Origin: an uncultured bacterium
Lineage (GTDB): Bacteria; Planctomycetota; UBA1135; GCA-002686595
Reading direction: 5' to 3'
Assembly (NCBI GenBank): GCA_902826945.1
Contig: CADEGS010000003.1
Location: forward strand, 23,875 to 87,874
Length of the DNA: 64,000 nt
Shown here: one piece after another, positions 45,240 to 53,409 of the stretch
Position numbering within the stretch: the stretch's first letter is position 1
Layout of the letters: every line of letters starts with the position of its first letter
Translations under genes and position numbers: made by a program
Notes under the pieces: generated by a model
What the model was told of the DNA's origin: nothing
The model's input: the letters and a program-made list of their open reading frames with translations, nothing else
Database searches by the model: none

Positions 45240-45827
45240 ATGGACGGCACGGAACACGACGACGCGGACGACGCGCGCACGCGCGTGACCCGCCTGCTGC
45301 GCCAGGGCGGCGAGCCCGGGCCGGAGCTCTTCGGCCTGGTCTACGAGGAGCTGCGCGCGATCGCGTCGCGGCGCATGGGAAACGAGCGGGCGGGGCACAC
45401 GCTGCAGGCCACCGCGCTCGTGCACGAGGCCTGGCTGCGCCTGGCGGGGGACGAGGCCTCCGGCTGGCGCGACCGCGGGCACTTCTACGCCGCCGCCTCC
45501 GAGGCGATGCGTCGCATCCTGATCGACCACGCGCGGCGCGTGCGCAGCCAGAAGCGCGGCGGGGACGCGCAGCGCGTGACGCTCGGGACCGAGGCCACGC
45601 CCGACGCGCAGGTCGAGCTCGAGGCGGAGGAGCTCCTGGCGCTGGACGAGGCGCTCGGGCGCCTCGAGCGCGAGGACGCCCGGGCCGCGGAGGTGACGCG
45701 CCTGCGCTTCTTCGGCGGCCTCTCGGTCGAGGAGACGGCGCAGGCGCTCGGGATCTCGGAGCGCTCGGTCCACCGCGAGTGGACCTTCGGCCGGGCGCGG
45801 CTGTTCGAGCTCCTGGGCGAGGGCTGA
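45240..45827 (+). CDS. ECF sigma factor, planctomycete/acidobacterial type
   Basis: 195 aa, GGAGG seven bases before ATG. It has the hallmarks of the TIGR02999-type group: ELFGLVYEELRAIASRRMGNERAGHTLQATALVHEAWLRL, then MRRILIDHARRVRSQKRGG, and region 4 VTRLRFFGGLSVEETAQALGISERSVHREWTFGRARLFELL. Group members are often controlled by Ser/Thr kinases. No kinase lies beside it here; the next genes are an O-acetyltransferase pair that it may control (inference). Confidence 0.95.
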   Translation: MDGTEHDDADDARTRVTRLLRQGGEPGPELFGLVYEELRAIASRRMGNERAGHTLQATALVHEAWLRLAGDEASGWRDRGHFYAAASEAMRRILIDHARRVRSQKRGGDAQRVTLGTEATPDAQVELEAEELLALDEALGRLEREDARAAEVTRLRFFGGLSVEETAQALGISERSVHREWTFGRARLFELLGEG

Positions 45828-45947
45828 TCCCGAGCCGGGCGGCGGGTCGAGAGAGCGTTCCGCGCCGCGGACGCAGCGCGCCGGCGCGCCCGCTCGTACC
45901 CTATCGCGGACGGGTCGCGCGACCCGCGCCCGGGTGCGTCGGGGCCG

Positions 45948-47390
45948 ATGGTCTTCAGCTCGACCGTCTTCCTGTTCCTGTTCTTGCCGCTCGTCCTGGC
46001 GAGCCACCTGCTCGTTCCGGCGCGCTGGCGGAACGCGCACCTGCTGGCGGCGAGCCTCCTCTTCTACGCCTGGGGCGAGGTGTGGGTCGTGCTCGCGCTC
46101 CTGGGCTCGATCCTCGGCAACCACGCCCTCGGGCTGGCCGTGGCGCGCACGCGCGCGGGGCCGCGCGGCCGGCTCGTGCTGGGGCTGTCCGTCAGCGCGA
46201 ACCTCGTCTTGCTGGCGGTCTTCAAGTACGCCGACTTCCTGGTCGGCGACGCCAACGCGCTCCTCGGGCTGGCCGGCCTGCCGCTGCTGCCCCTGCCGGG
46301 GCTGAAGCTCCCGATCGGGATCTCGTTCTACACCTTCCAGGCCGTCTCCTACCTCGTGGACGTGTTCCGCGGGCACGTGCAGGCGCAGCGGAGCCGCGTC
46401 GCCTTCGGCCTCTACCTGGCGCTCTTCCCGCAGCTCATCGCGGGCCCGATCGTGCGCTACGGCGACATCGCGCGCGAGATCGCCGCGCGCCGCCTCTCGT
46501 GGGCGGGCTTCGCCGCCGGCGTGCCGCGCTTCGTCGTCGGGCTGGCGAAGAAGATGCTCGTCGCCAACACGCTCTCGGAGCTCGCCGACGTGGTGTTCGA
46601 CGGCGACGTGGCGCTGCTCGACGCGCGCCTGGCCTGGATCGGGATCGCCGCCTACACGCTGCAGATCTACTTCGACTTCTCGGGCTACTCGGACATGGCG
46701 ATCGGGCTCGGGCACATGCTCGGCTTCACCCTGCCCGAGAACTTCCGCCACCCCTACGTCGCGCGCTCGGTGCGCGAGATCTGGACGCGCTGGCACGTCA
46801 CGCTCACGACGTGGTTCCGCGACTACGTCTACGTCCCGATGGGCGGCAACCGGCGCGGACCGGCGCGCGTCGCCTTCAACCTCGTCACGGTCTTCGTGCT
46901 GTGCGGGCTGTGGCACGGCGCGAGCTGGAACTACGTCGTGTTCGGCCTGTACCAGGGCCTGTTCCTGGTGCTCGAGCGCCAGCCGGCCGTCGCGCGCGGC
47001 CTGGGGCGCCTGTGGCGCCCGCTGCAGCACGCCTACGCGCTGGGCGCGTGGATGATCGGGCTGGCGATCTTCCGCACGGAGACGCTCGCGGAGGCCGGGC
47101 GCGCCCAGCTCGCGCTGCTCGGCCTGGCGCGCCCGGCGGGCGAGCTCGCGCTGCTGGTGCGCAACGACCAGTGGCTGGCGCTCGGCGTCGGCGCGCTGGC
47201 CTCGCTGCCCTGGGTGCCCTGGATCCGCCGCCGCGCCGGCGCGACCGGGGACGCGCTCGACTGGGGCCCGGGCTGGCGCGGCGTGCTCCTGCACGGCGGC
47301 GCGGCGTGCGGCCTCGCGGCGCTGCTCCTCCTGTCGGTGCTCCAGCTCGCGGGCGGGACGCACAACCCCTTCCTGTACTTCCGGTTCTGA
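45948..47390 (+). CDS. MBOAT O-acyltransferase (AlgI-like)
   Basis: 480 aa, about eleven helices. The start FSSTVFLFLFLPLVLASHLLVP, GISFYTFQAVSYLVDVFRG, FPQLIAGPIVRY, YFDFSGYSDMAIGLGHMLGF and ENFRHPYVARSVREIWTRWHVTLTTWFRDYVYVPMGGNR are diagnostic, and the catalytic His is in LWHGASWNYVVFG. It brings acetyl groups across the inner membrane for a periplasmic or extracellular polymer. The AlgJ-like gene follows 4 bp later. Confidence 0.96.
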   Translation: MVFSSTVFLFLFLPLVLASHLLVPARWRNAHLLAASLLFYAWGEVWVVLALLGSILGNHALGLAVARTRAGPRGRLVLGLSVSANLVLLAVFKYADFLVGDANALLGLAGLPLLPLPGLKLPIGISFYTFQAVSYLVDVFRGHVQAQRSRVAFGLYLALFPQLIAGPIVRYGDIAREIAARRLSWAGFAAGVPRFVVGLAKKMLVANTLSELADVVFDGDVALLDARLAWIGIAAYTLQIYFDFSGYSDMAIGLGHMLGFTLPENFRHPYVARSVREIWTRWHVTLTTWFRDYVYVPMGGNRRGPARVAFNLVTVFVLCGLWHGASWNYVVFGLYQGLFLVLERQPAVARGLGRLWRPLQHAYALGAWMIGLAIFRTETLAEAGRAQLALLGLARPAGELALLVRNDQWLALGVGALASLPWVPWIRRRAGATGDALDWGPGWRGVLLHGGAACGLAALLLLSVLQLAGGTHNPFLYFRF

Positions 47391-47394
47391 GGCC

Positions 47395-48507
47395 ATGCCG
47401 CGCGCCGTCCCCGCCGTCCACCGCTCGCTCGAGGGGCTCCTCGTCGGCCTGTTCGCGCTCGTCCTGTGCTTGCCGGCCGGCGTGCACGCCGTCCAGGGCG
47501 GCGACGGCGAGGGCACGCGCATGGAGTACCGCGTGCCGGCGCCGCTGCCCCGCCTGGCGTGGGACCCCGCCTTCCCGCGCGCGTTCGAGAAGTACTTCGA
47601 CGACAACTTCGCGCTGCGCACGCCGCTCGTGCGCTGGCACAACCGCATCAAGCTGATGTGGCTGGGCGCGTCGCCGAGCCCGACCTTCGTCGTGGGCGAG
47701 CACGGCTGGCTCTACTACACCGGCGAGCGCGTGATGGAGAACCACACCGGCGCGCTGCGGCTCTCCGACGAGGAGCTCGAGCAGTGGCGCCGCGTGCTCG
47801 AGGCGCGCACCGAGCTGTGCCGCGAGCTCGGCTGCGTCTACCTGCTCGTGGTCGTCCCCGACAAGGCCGCCGTCTATCCCGAGCACCTGCCCGCGGCCTA
47901 CCGCCACCCCGAGCGGCGCACGACGACCGACCAGCTGCGCGACCACATGGCCGCGCGCTCGAGCGTGCAGCCGCTCTTCCTGCACGAGACGCTGCGCCGC
48001 GCGCGTGGGCTGGAGGAGCTCGGGCTCTACTACCGCCTCGGCACGCACTGGAACGACCTCGGCGCCTGGCACGGCTACGAGGCGATCCTCGAGCGCCTCG
48101 CGCCGCTCGTGCCGCGCCTGCGCGCGCTGGAGCGCCCGCGCTTCGCGATCGATCCCGAGGGCCAGGACGACAACTTCGGCAAGCGGCTGCTCTTGCGCGA
48201 GGAGATGCCGCAGGAGATCGTCGTCATGGATCCCGCCCGGCCGCTCTGCGGGCGGCTCGTGGCGGAGGCCAGCGAGCCCGTGGCGGTGCGGGTGCTCGCG
48301 TGCGACGAGCGCGGGCGTGTCCCCGGCCTGGTCTTCTTCCACGACTCGATGGGCGACTGGCTCGAGCCGTACCTCGCGGACACGTTCTCGCGCGTGGTGT
48401 CGGTGAGCAAGGGTGCGTTCGACCGCGACCTGATCCGGCGCGAGAAGCCGGGGGTGGTGATCGAGGAGATGGGGGAGCGGCGGCTGTGGCGCGTGCCGCG
48501 CCGCTAG
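47395..48507 (+). CDS. AlgJ/AlgX-like SGNH-fold acetyltransferase
   Basis: 370 aa. One N-terminal helix or uncleaved signal (LLVGLFALVLCLPAGVHAV), then the AlgX/J family blocks FEKYFDDNFALRTPLVRWHNRIK, VGEHGWLYYTGERVMENHTG, LVVVPDKAAVYPEHLP (catalytic Asp-x-His type), TDQLRD and THWNDLGAWHGY. A later FFHDSMGDWLEPYL carries the Ser. It would complete acetyl transfer from the MBOAT partner to a polysaccharide in the periplasm. Confidence 0.92.
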   Translation: MPRAVPAVHRSLEGLLVGLFALVLCLPAGVHAVQGGDGEGTRMEYRVPAPLPRLAWDPAFPRAFEKYFDDNFALRTPLVRWHNRIKLMWLGASPSPTFVVGEHGWLYYTGERVMENHTGALRLSDEELEQWRRVLEARTELCRELGCVYLLVVVPDKAAVYPEHLPAAYRHPERRTTTDQLRDHMAARSSVQPLFLHETLRRARGLEELGLYYRLGTHWNDLGAWHGYEAILERLAPLVPRLRALERPRFAIDPEGQDDNFGKRLLLREEMPQEIVVMDPARPLCGRLVAEASEPVAVRVLACDERGRVPGLVFFHDSMGDWLEPYLADTFSRVVSVSKGAFDRDLIRREKPGVVIEEMGERRLWRVPRR

Positions 48508-48627
48508 CGCCCCTTCCCACCCGCCTCCCCCCGCCCACCCGGGGCAGGACGCGCGGCGTGCGACGCGGTTGCGCGCGCGGAACGGGATTCTCGGCGCACG
48601 GCGCTCGCCGCGCGGGCCTGGCGTCCG

Positions 48628-49989
48628 CTAGGCCACCCACACCGTCTTCGCGCTCACGAACTCCCGGATGCCCTCCTCCGAGAGCTCGCGCCCGTAGCCG
48701 GACTCGCGCACGCCGCCGAACGGCAGGCGCGGGTCGGAGCGCACGAAGGCGTTGACGAAGCACGAGCCGGCGACGAGCTCCTCGCGCGCGATGCGCTCGC
48801 CCTCGGCGAGGTCGGCGGTGAAAACCGCCGCGCCCAGGCCGTAGCGCGAGTCGGCGGCGAGCCGCAGCGCGTCGGCGCGGTCGCGGGCGCGCTCGACGGC
48901 GGCGACGGGGCCGAAGAGCTCCTCGTCGTGGGCCGGCATGCCGGGGCGCACGCCGGCGAGCACGGTGGGCGGGTAGAAGTAGCCCTCGCCGGGCGGGAGC
49001 GCGCCGCCGAGCAGGAGCTCCGCGCCGGCGGCGACGCTGCGCGTCACCTGCGCGTGCAGCGCGTCGCGCAGGTCGGCGCGCGCCAGCGGCCCGAGCTCCA
49101 CGCCCTCCTGGCGCGGGTCGCCGGTGCGCACCGCGCGCATGCGGCGCAGCAGACCCGCGACGAACGCGTCGTGGCGCTCGGCGACGACGACGAAGCGCTT
49201 GGCCGCGATGCAGCTCTGCCCGGCGTTGATCAGGCGGCTCTTCACGCACGCGTCGAGCGCGCTCTCGAGGTCGGCGTCCGCCAGGATCACGTAGGGGTCG
49301 CTGCCGCCGAGCTCGAGCACGCACTTCTTGAGGCGCGCGCCCGCCGCGGCGGCGACGGCGCGGCCGGCGCGCGTGCTGCCCGTCAGCGTGACGGCGGCCA
49401 CCTCGGGCAGGTCGAGCAGCTCGGGCACGCGCTCGACGTCCACCAGGAGCACCGCCAGCAGGTCCTCGGGGAAGCCGGCTTCGAGGAACAGGCGCTCCAG
49501 CGCGAGCGCGCAGCCGCACACGTTCGGCGCGTGCTTGAGCAGCGCGCCGTTGCCCGCCATCAGCGCCGGGGCGGCGAAGCGCAGCACCTGCCAGAAGGGG
49601 AAGTTCCAGGGCATGATCGCGAGCACCAGGCCCAGCGGCACGTGCACGACGACGCTGCGGCGCGCCTCGGTCGCGACCGGGCGGTCGGCCAGGAAGCGCT
49701 CCGCGTGCGATGCGTAGTGACGCGCCGCCAGCGCGCACTTCGCGACCTCCGCGCGCCCCTCGGGGAGCGGCTTCCCCATCTCCTGCGCCATCAGCAGCGC
49801 CAGCGACTCGGCGTCGCGCTCGAGCAGCCCGGCCAGCGCCTCGAAGCGGCTGCCGCGCTCTGCGAACGAGCGCCGCGCCCATGCGCGCTGCGCCGCGGCG
49901 GCCGCGCGCGCGCGCTCCAGCGCGCGCGGCCAGGAGGTCGGCTCGTAACGGCGCACGAGCGCGCCGGTCGCGGGATCGATCGTCTCCAT
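48628..49989 (-). CDS. NAD(P)-dependent aldehyde dehydrogenase (succinate-semialdehyde type)
   Basis: 453 aa. Motifs: VPLGLVLAIMPWNFPFWQVLRFAAPALMAGN (cofactor site, Asn), GSTRAGRAVAAAAG, catalytic Glu in LELGGSDPYV and catalytic Cys in INAGQSCIAAKRF; ends with LPFGGVRESGYGRELSEEGIREFVSAKTVWV. The GQSC context and length match short SSADH-type ALDHs that oxidise aldehydes such as succinate semialdehyde. Substrate not certain. A palindromic element lies 41 bp upstream of its start. Confidence 0.95.
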   Translation of the reverse strand: METIDPATGALVRRYEPTSWPRALERARAAAAAQRAWARRSFAERGSRFEALAGLLERDAESLALLMAQEMGKPLPEGRAEVAKCALAARHYASHAERFLADRPVATEARRSVVVHVPLGLVLAIMPWNFPFWQVLRFAAPALMAGNGALLKHAPNVCGCALALERLFLEAGFPEDLLAVLLVDVERVPELLDLPEVAAVTLTGSTRAGRAVAAAAGARLKKCVLELGGSDPYVILADADLESALDACVKSRLINAGQSCIAAKRFVVVAERHDAFVAGLLRRMRAVRTGDPRQEGVELGPLARADLRDALHAQVTRSVAAGAELLLGGALPPGEGYFYPPTVLAGVRPGMPAHDEELFGPVAAVERARDRADALRLAADSRYGLGAAVFTADLAEGERIAREELVAGSCFVNAFVRSDPRLPFGGVRESGYGRELSEEGIREFVSAKTVWVA

Positions 49990-50030
49990 CGCTCGGGGAA
50001 CGCGCGGCTTCGCGCTCCCCGCGGGCGTCG

Positions 50031-50196
50031 CTAGTGTCCTTTCTCAGGAGTACGCATGCACATTCCGTCCTCATCCGCCGACTGGCAAGGCGCGACGACG
50101 ACCGCGGTTCCAGGGCGAACCGCCGAGGAGGAGCAACGCAGCCAGGCGGTGGAGGAGGGCGGAAGGTGCATGCGTACTTCTGAGACAGGACCCTAG
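50031..50196. mobile_element. MITE-like palindromic element, about 166 bp
   Basis: The left end (CTAGTGTCCTTTCTCAGGAG) and the inverted right end (CTAGGGTCCTGTCTCAGAAG) match at about 47 of the first 55 positions, including GTACGCATGCAC, and pairing continues more weakly to the centre, so the whole element folds as one hairpin. CTAG at both ends may be a 4-bp target duplication or part of the repeats. No coding capacity. The TAG stop of the M64 peptidase (50193-50195) lies inside its right end. Confidence 0.7.
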
Positions 50197-51806
50197 TAGC
50201 CGAGCGTCAGCACCTGCGCGTTCGAGAGCGCGAAGGGCTGCACGCCGAAGAGGTGCATGCCCTGCGCGTGGACCGCGAGCCCGCACAGGCTCGGGTCGGC
50301 GGGGATCGGCACCGTCGTCGCGAAGCTGCCCGACTGCACCGGGAAGCCGAACAGCTCGCCCGCGGGGTGGGCGACGTCGACGAGCAGCACCTGGCCGCCG
50401 CCCAGCGTCGCGCTCAGCCCGCCGAGGAAGCCGATCACGGTGCTCGCGTCGTGCCCGGTCGTGCCGACGTCCACGAGGAGGTCGAGCGTGGCGCCCAGCA
50501 CCGGGCGCCCGAGCGCGCTGCCGCCGAGCGTGAAGGAGCTCGGGTTGGCGCCCGCGTCCTGCGCCACGGCCCCTGCCACGACCAGGGTCCACGAGCGCGT
50601 CTCGCGCATCAGCGCGTCGCGCTTGGCCTCGTCCCTGACCCAGTCGGTGGCGTCCACGACCTCGACCGAGAGCGTGTGGGACCCCGGGCCCAGCGCGAGC
50701 GTGCCCGCGTCCAGGCTGGCGCCCGTCGCGCCGGGGATCGGGACGCCGTCGAGCGACCACTGCACGTCCAGCCCGTGCGTCGGCTGCACGAGCGTCAGCG
50801 AGTAGACGGCCGACGGGTCGCACAGGGCGGCGTCCGTGGCGGCGTCGATCGGGTCCACCTGCTCGTAGATCTTGAAGATCATCTGCTCGCGGTTGATGCC
50901 CTGGAACGGCCGCCCCAGGTTGCGCATCAGCGAGTTGTTCGTCGGCCGGTAGATGCCGAACACCGAGTAGTTGCAGCCCTCGAACGTGCCCACGCCCGCC
51001 ACGCCGAACCAGCGGAACCACTTCGCCTGCAGCGCGCTCATCTGCGACTGCACGTGGATGCTGGCGTTGGCCGCGGCCGGCTCGCCGCCGGTGTAGGTCT
51101 GCGGCCCGCCGTAGTCGTACTCGTCGGCCAGGTCGCCCATCGAGTGCCCGAACTCGTGCAGCGCGATCTCGATCGCCGAGTCGTTCGCGGCCGCCAGCGT
51201 GCCCAGCTCGCTCCCCGGGTAGCCGGCGCCGCCGTACTTGCTCGAGTTCGCGAGCGCCAGCACCTGGTCGATGTCGGGCGCGGCGCCGGCGCGGTTGTAG
51301 GCCTTGTTCACGTTCACGCACAGGAGGCGCTCGGTGCCGCCGCACCAGTACGCCATGTCGAGCGCGGTGTTGCGCGCGATGCCCTGCACCGGGTCGTTGT
51401 CCACGCCGGAGTCCGTGGAGGTGACGTCCACGCGGTGCACGTTGAAGAAGGCGACGTAGTGGTCGAGCGGCTCCTTGGCGAAGAACACCGGCAGGATCCC
51501 GTCCACGTCGCTCGCGTACGTGCCGAGCTGACCCGCCTGGTAGCCGTCCCCGACGAACACGAGGTCGATGCGGTTCGCCGTCGGCCCGTTGTCCATCAGG
51601 GTGGTCACCGGGTCGAGGCTCTCGGGCAACGGCTCGCCCGTGCGCTCGTGCATGGGGTTGCCCGGCTGGACGAGCACCCGGCCGCCGCGCAGGCGGTCGC
51701 CGGAGGACTCGAGGTAGTCGTAGTAGACGAAGCGCGCGGCTTCGACGGGCTGCCCGGCGTCGGCGGCGGCGACCTGGAGCGCGAGGAGGAGCAGGGGCTG
51801 GGTCAT
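50193..51806 (-). CDS. Secreted M64-family metallopeptidase
   Basis: 537 aa, signal peptide QPLLLLALQVAAADAG. The zinc motif is in IALHEFGHSMGDLADEYD (HExxH plus downstream Asp/Glu ligand), with the M64 start RIDLVFVGDGYQ and the repeat-like VNKAYNRAG region. Then an Ig-like stretch (VQPTHGLDVQWSLDGVPIPG) and a C-terminal module of about 110 residues ending LFGVQPFALSNAQVLTLGY. Its natural target is unknown; M64 was first described for IgA cleavage but planctomycetal members are likely scavenging or self-processing enzymes. TAGCCT at 51840-51845 (minus) may be a -10 box. Confidence 0.92.
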   Translation of the reverse strand: MTQPLLLLALQVAAADAGQPVEAARFVYYDYLESSGDRLRGGRVLVQPGNPMHERTGEPLPESLDPVTTLMDNGPTANRIDLVFVGDGYQAGQLGTYASDVDGILPVFFAKEPLDHYVAFFNVHRVDVTSTDSGVDNDPVQGIARNTALDMAYWCGGTERLLCVNVNKAYNRAGAAPDIDQVLALANSSKYGGAGYPGSELGTLAAANDSAIEIALHEFGHSMGDLADEYDYGGPQTYTGGEPAAANASIHVQSQMSALQAKWFRWFGVAGVGTFEGCNYSVFGIYRPTNNSLMRNLGRPFQGINREQMIFKIYEQVDPIDAATDAALCDPSAVYSLTLVQPTHGLDVQWSLDGVPIPGATGASLDAGTLALGPGSHTLSVEVVDATDWVRDEAKRDALMRETRSWTLVVAGAVAQDAGANPSSFTLGGSALGRPVLGATLDLLVDVGTTGHDASTVIGFLGGLSATLGGGQVLLVDVAHPAGELFGFPVQSGSFATTVPIPADPSLCGLAVHAQGMHLFGVQPFALSNAQVLTLGY

Positions 51807-52013
51807 GGCGGGGAGGGGGTGCGGGGAGGATCGCGGCCCAGGCTACCACGCCCCCGCGCGTGACGCGGTGCGGCGGCGCCGCCTTCCACCGTGTGCTTCC
51901 ACGAGTGCAAGCCCTGCGCGCCGCAGGCTATGATCCACTCGTTCCTGGCGGTCCGGCGGCCGGCGGCGAAGGAGGCCCCGGCCGGGCGGACGAACGCGAC
52001 GCGAAGGGAGCCC

Positions 52014-52328
52014 ATGCAGGTTCAGGTTCACGGACAGGGTCTGGAGGTCGGCGATCGGTTGCGCACGTTCGTCGAGGGCCGCGTGCAGGAAGAGCTGCAC
52101 CACCTGAGCGACAAGCTCACGCGCGTGGAGGTCCACCTGCGCGACCTCAACGCGGGCAAGGGCGGCGTGGACAAGCGCTGCACGGCCGAGGCGCGCCCGC
52201 GCGGTCTGGATCCGATCGTCGTCGACCACGACGCGACCGAGATCACCGACGCCGTGCACGGCGCGCTGGGCAAGCTGCAGCGCGCCCTGCAGCACCGCTT
52301 CGACCGCCTGCGCGACACGCACCGCTAG
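52014..52328 (+). CDS. Ribosome hibernation factor, HPF/RaiA family (short form)
   Basis: 104 aa. The S30AE fold order is visible: VQVHGQGLEVGDRLRTFVEGRVQEELHHLSDKLTRVEVHLRDLNAGKGG, then CTAEARPRGLDPIVVDHDATEITDAVHGALGKLQRALQHRFDRLRD. It binds the 30S decoding area in stationary phase. The basic helix-2 residues are fewer than usual. AAGGGAG sits 3 bases before ATG. There is no C-terminal dimerisation domain, so it acts as a short HPF or YfiA-type protein. Confidence 0.9.
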   Translation: MQVQVHGQGLEVGDRLRTFVEGRVQEELHHLSDKLTRVEVHLRDLNAGKGGVDKRCTAEARPRGLDPIVVDHDATEITDAVHGALGKLQRALQHRFDRLRDTHR

Positions 52329-52377
52329 GCTAGCGGCGCGGGCCGAGGCCCGCCGGCAGCGGAGCGCGCCGCGGCGT

Positions 52378-53286
52378 TCAGGGGCCCGCCCACACCGCGC
52401 CGATCGAGCGCGCGAGCAGGCCGTACTCCCCGGCGCGCGTCGAGGCGCTGCGCCAGGCCAGCACGATCGTGCGCGCGGGGCCCGTCGGCTCCAGCGGCAG
52501 CACGACCACGTCGCTCGTGCGCGACTCGACCGGGACCGCGAGCTCGGGCAAGAGCGTCACGCCCAGCCCGCCGGCGACCATCTGCACCAGCGTGCCCAGG
52601 CTCGTCGCGCGGTAGCCGCGCTGCTCGCTCGCGCCGGCGGCGTTGCACAGCGAGAGCGCCTGGTCGCGCAGGCAGTGTCCCTCCTCGAGCAGGAGGATCG
52701 GCTCGCCCTCGAGCTCCTCCAGCCGCACGCTCGCGCGCGCCGCCAGGCGGTGCCCGCGCGGCAGCGCGGCCAGGAACGGGTCGGAGAAGAGCGTCTCGAC
52801 CGCGCAGCCCGGCAGGCTCGCCTCGAGCGCCAGGAGCAGCACGTCGAGCTCGCCGCGCTGCAGGCGCTCGACCAGCGTGCTCGTGTGCTCCTCGCGCAGC
52901 ACGAGCTCGAGCGCGGGATGGCGCTCGCGCAGCCCGGGCAGGAGGCGCGGCAGGAGGTAGGGCGCGACGGTCGGGATCACGCCCAGGCGCAGCTCGCCCG
53001 CGAGCGGCTCGCCGAAGCCGCGCGCCAGGTCGAGCAGGCGGTCCACGCGCTCCAGCGCGGCCCGCGCGGGCTCGGCCAGCGCGCGGCCGGCCGCCGTGGG
53101 CAGCACGCGGCGCCGGTCGCGCTCGAAGAGCGCCACGCCCAGGCGCGCCTCGAGCTCCTGGATCTGCGCGCTGAGCGAGGGCTGGCTGACGAAGCACGCC
53201 TCGGCCGCGGCGCGGAAGCCCAGGTGCTCGGAGAGCGCCAGGAAGTACTCGAGCTGGCGCAGCGTGGGCCGCTCGCGCGCGCTCAC
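52378..53286 (-). CDS. oxyR: OxyR, peroxide-sensing LysR regulator
   Basis: 302 aa, GTG start. The N-terminal HTH reads TLRQLEYFLALSEHLGFRAAAEACFVSQPSLSAQIQELEARLG. The redox pair is Cys 205 and Cys 214 in EEGHCLRDQALSLC, the same context and 9-residue spacing as Cys 199/208 of E. coli OxyR, followed by ATSLGTLVQMVAGGLGVTLLPELAVP. It should respond to H2O2 by disulphide formation. No catalase or peroxiredoxin gene is next to it; it lies downstream of the formate dehydrogenase operon on the same strand. Confidence 0.93.
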   Translation of the reverse strand: MSARERPTLRQLEYFLALSEHLGFRAAAEACFVSQPSLSAQIQELEARLGVALFERDRRRVLPTAAGRALAEPARAALERVDRLLDLARGFGEPLAGELRLGVIPTVAPYLLPRLLPGLRERHPALELVLREEHTSTLVERLQRGELDVLLLALEASLPGCAVETLFSDPFLAALPRGHRLAARASVRLEELEGEPILLLEEGHCLRDQALSLCNAAGASEQRGYRATSLGTLVQMVAGGLGVTLLPELAVPVESRTSDVVVLPLEPTGPARTIVLAWRSASTRAGEYGLLARSIGAVWAGP

Positions 53287-53409
53287 GCCCGCCCTCGCGG
53301 CGCGCGGCGCCGGCGGGGCTCGGACGGGCGGCCGAGCGGGTCGGGCTTCGTCGGTCTCATCGCGCCTCCGGCGGGAGGGAGTGTAGCCGGCGGCCGGTGC
53401 GACGCGCGC

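Noticed and set aside
50031..50196. An insertion sequence
   Set aside because: Far too short and without any reading frame for a transposase; kept only as a MITE-like element.
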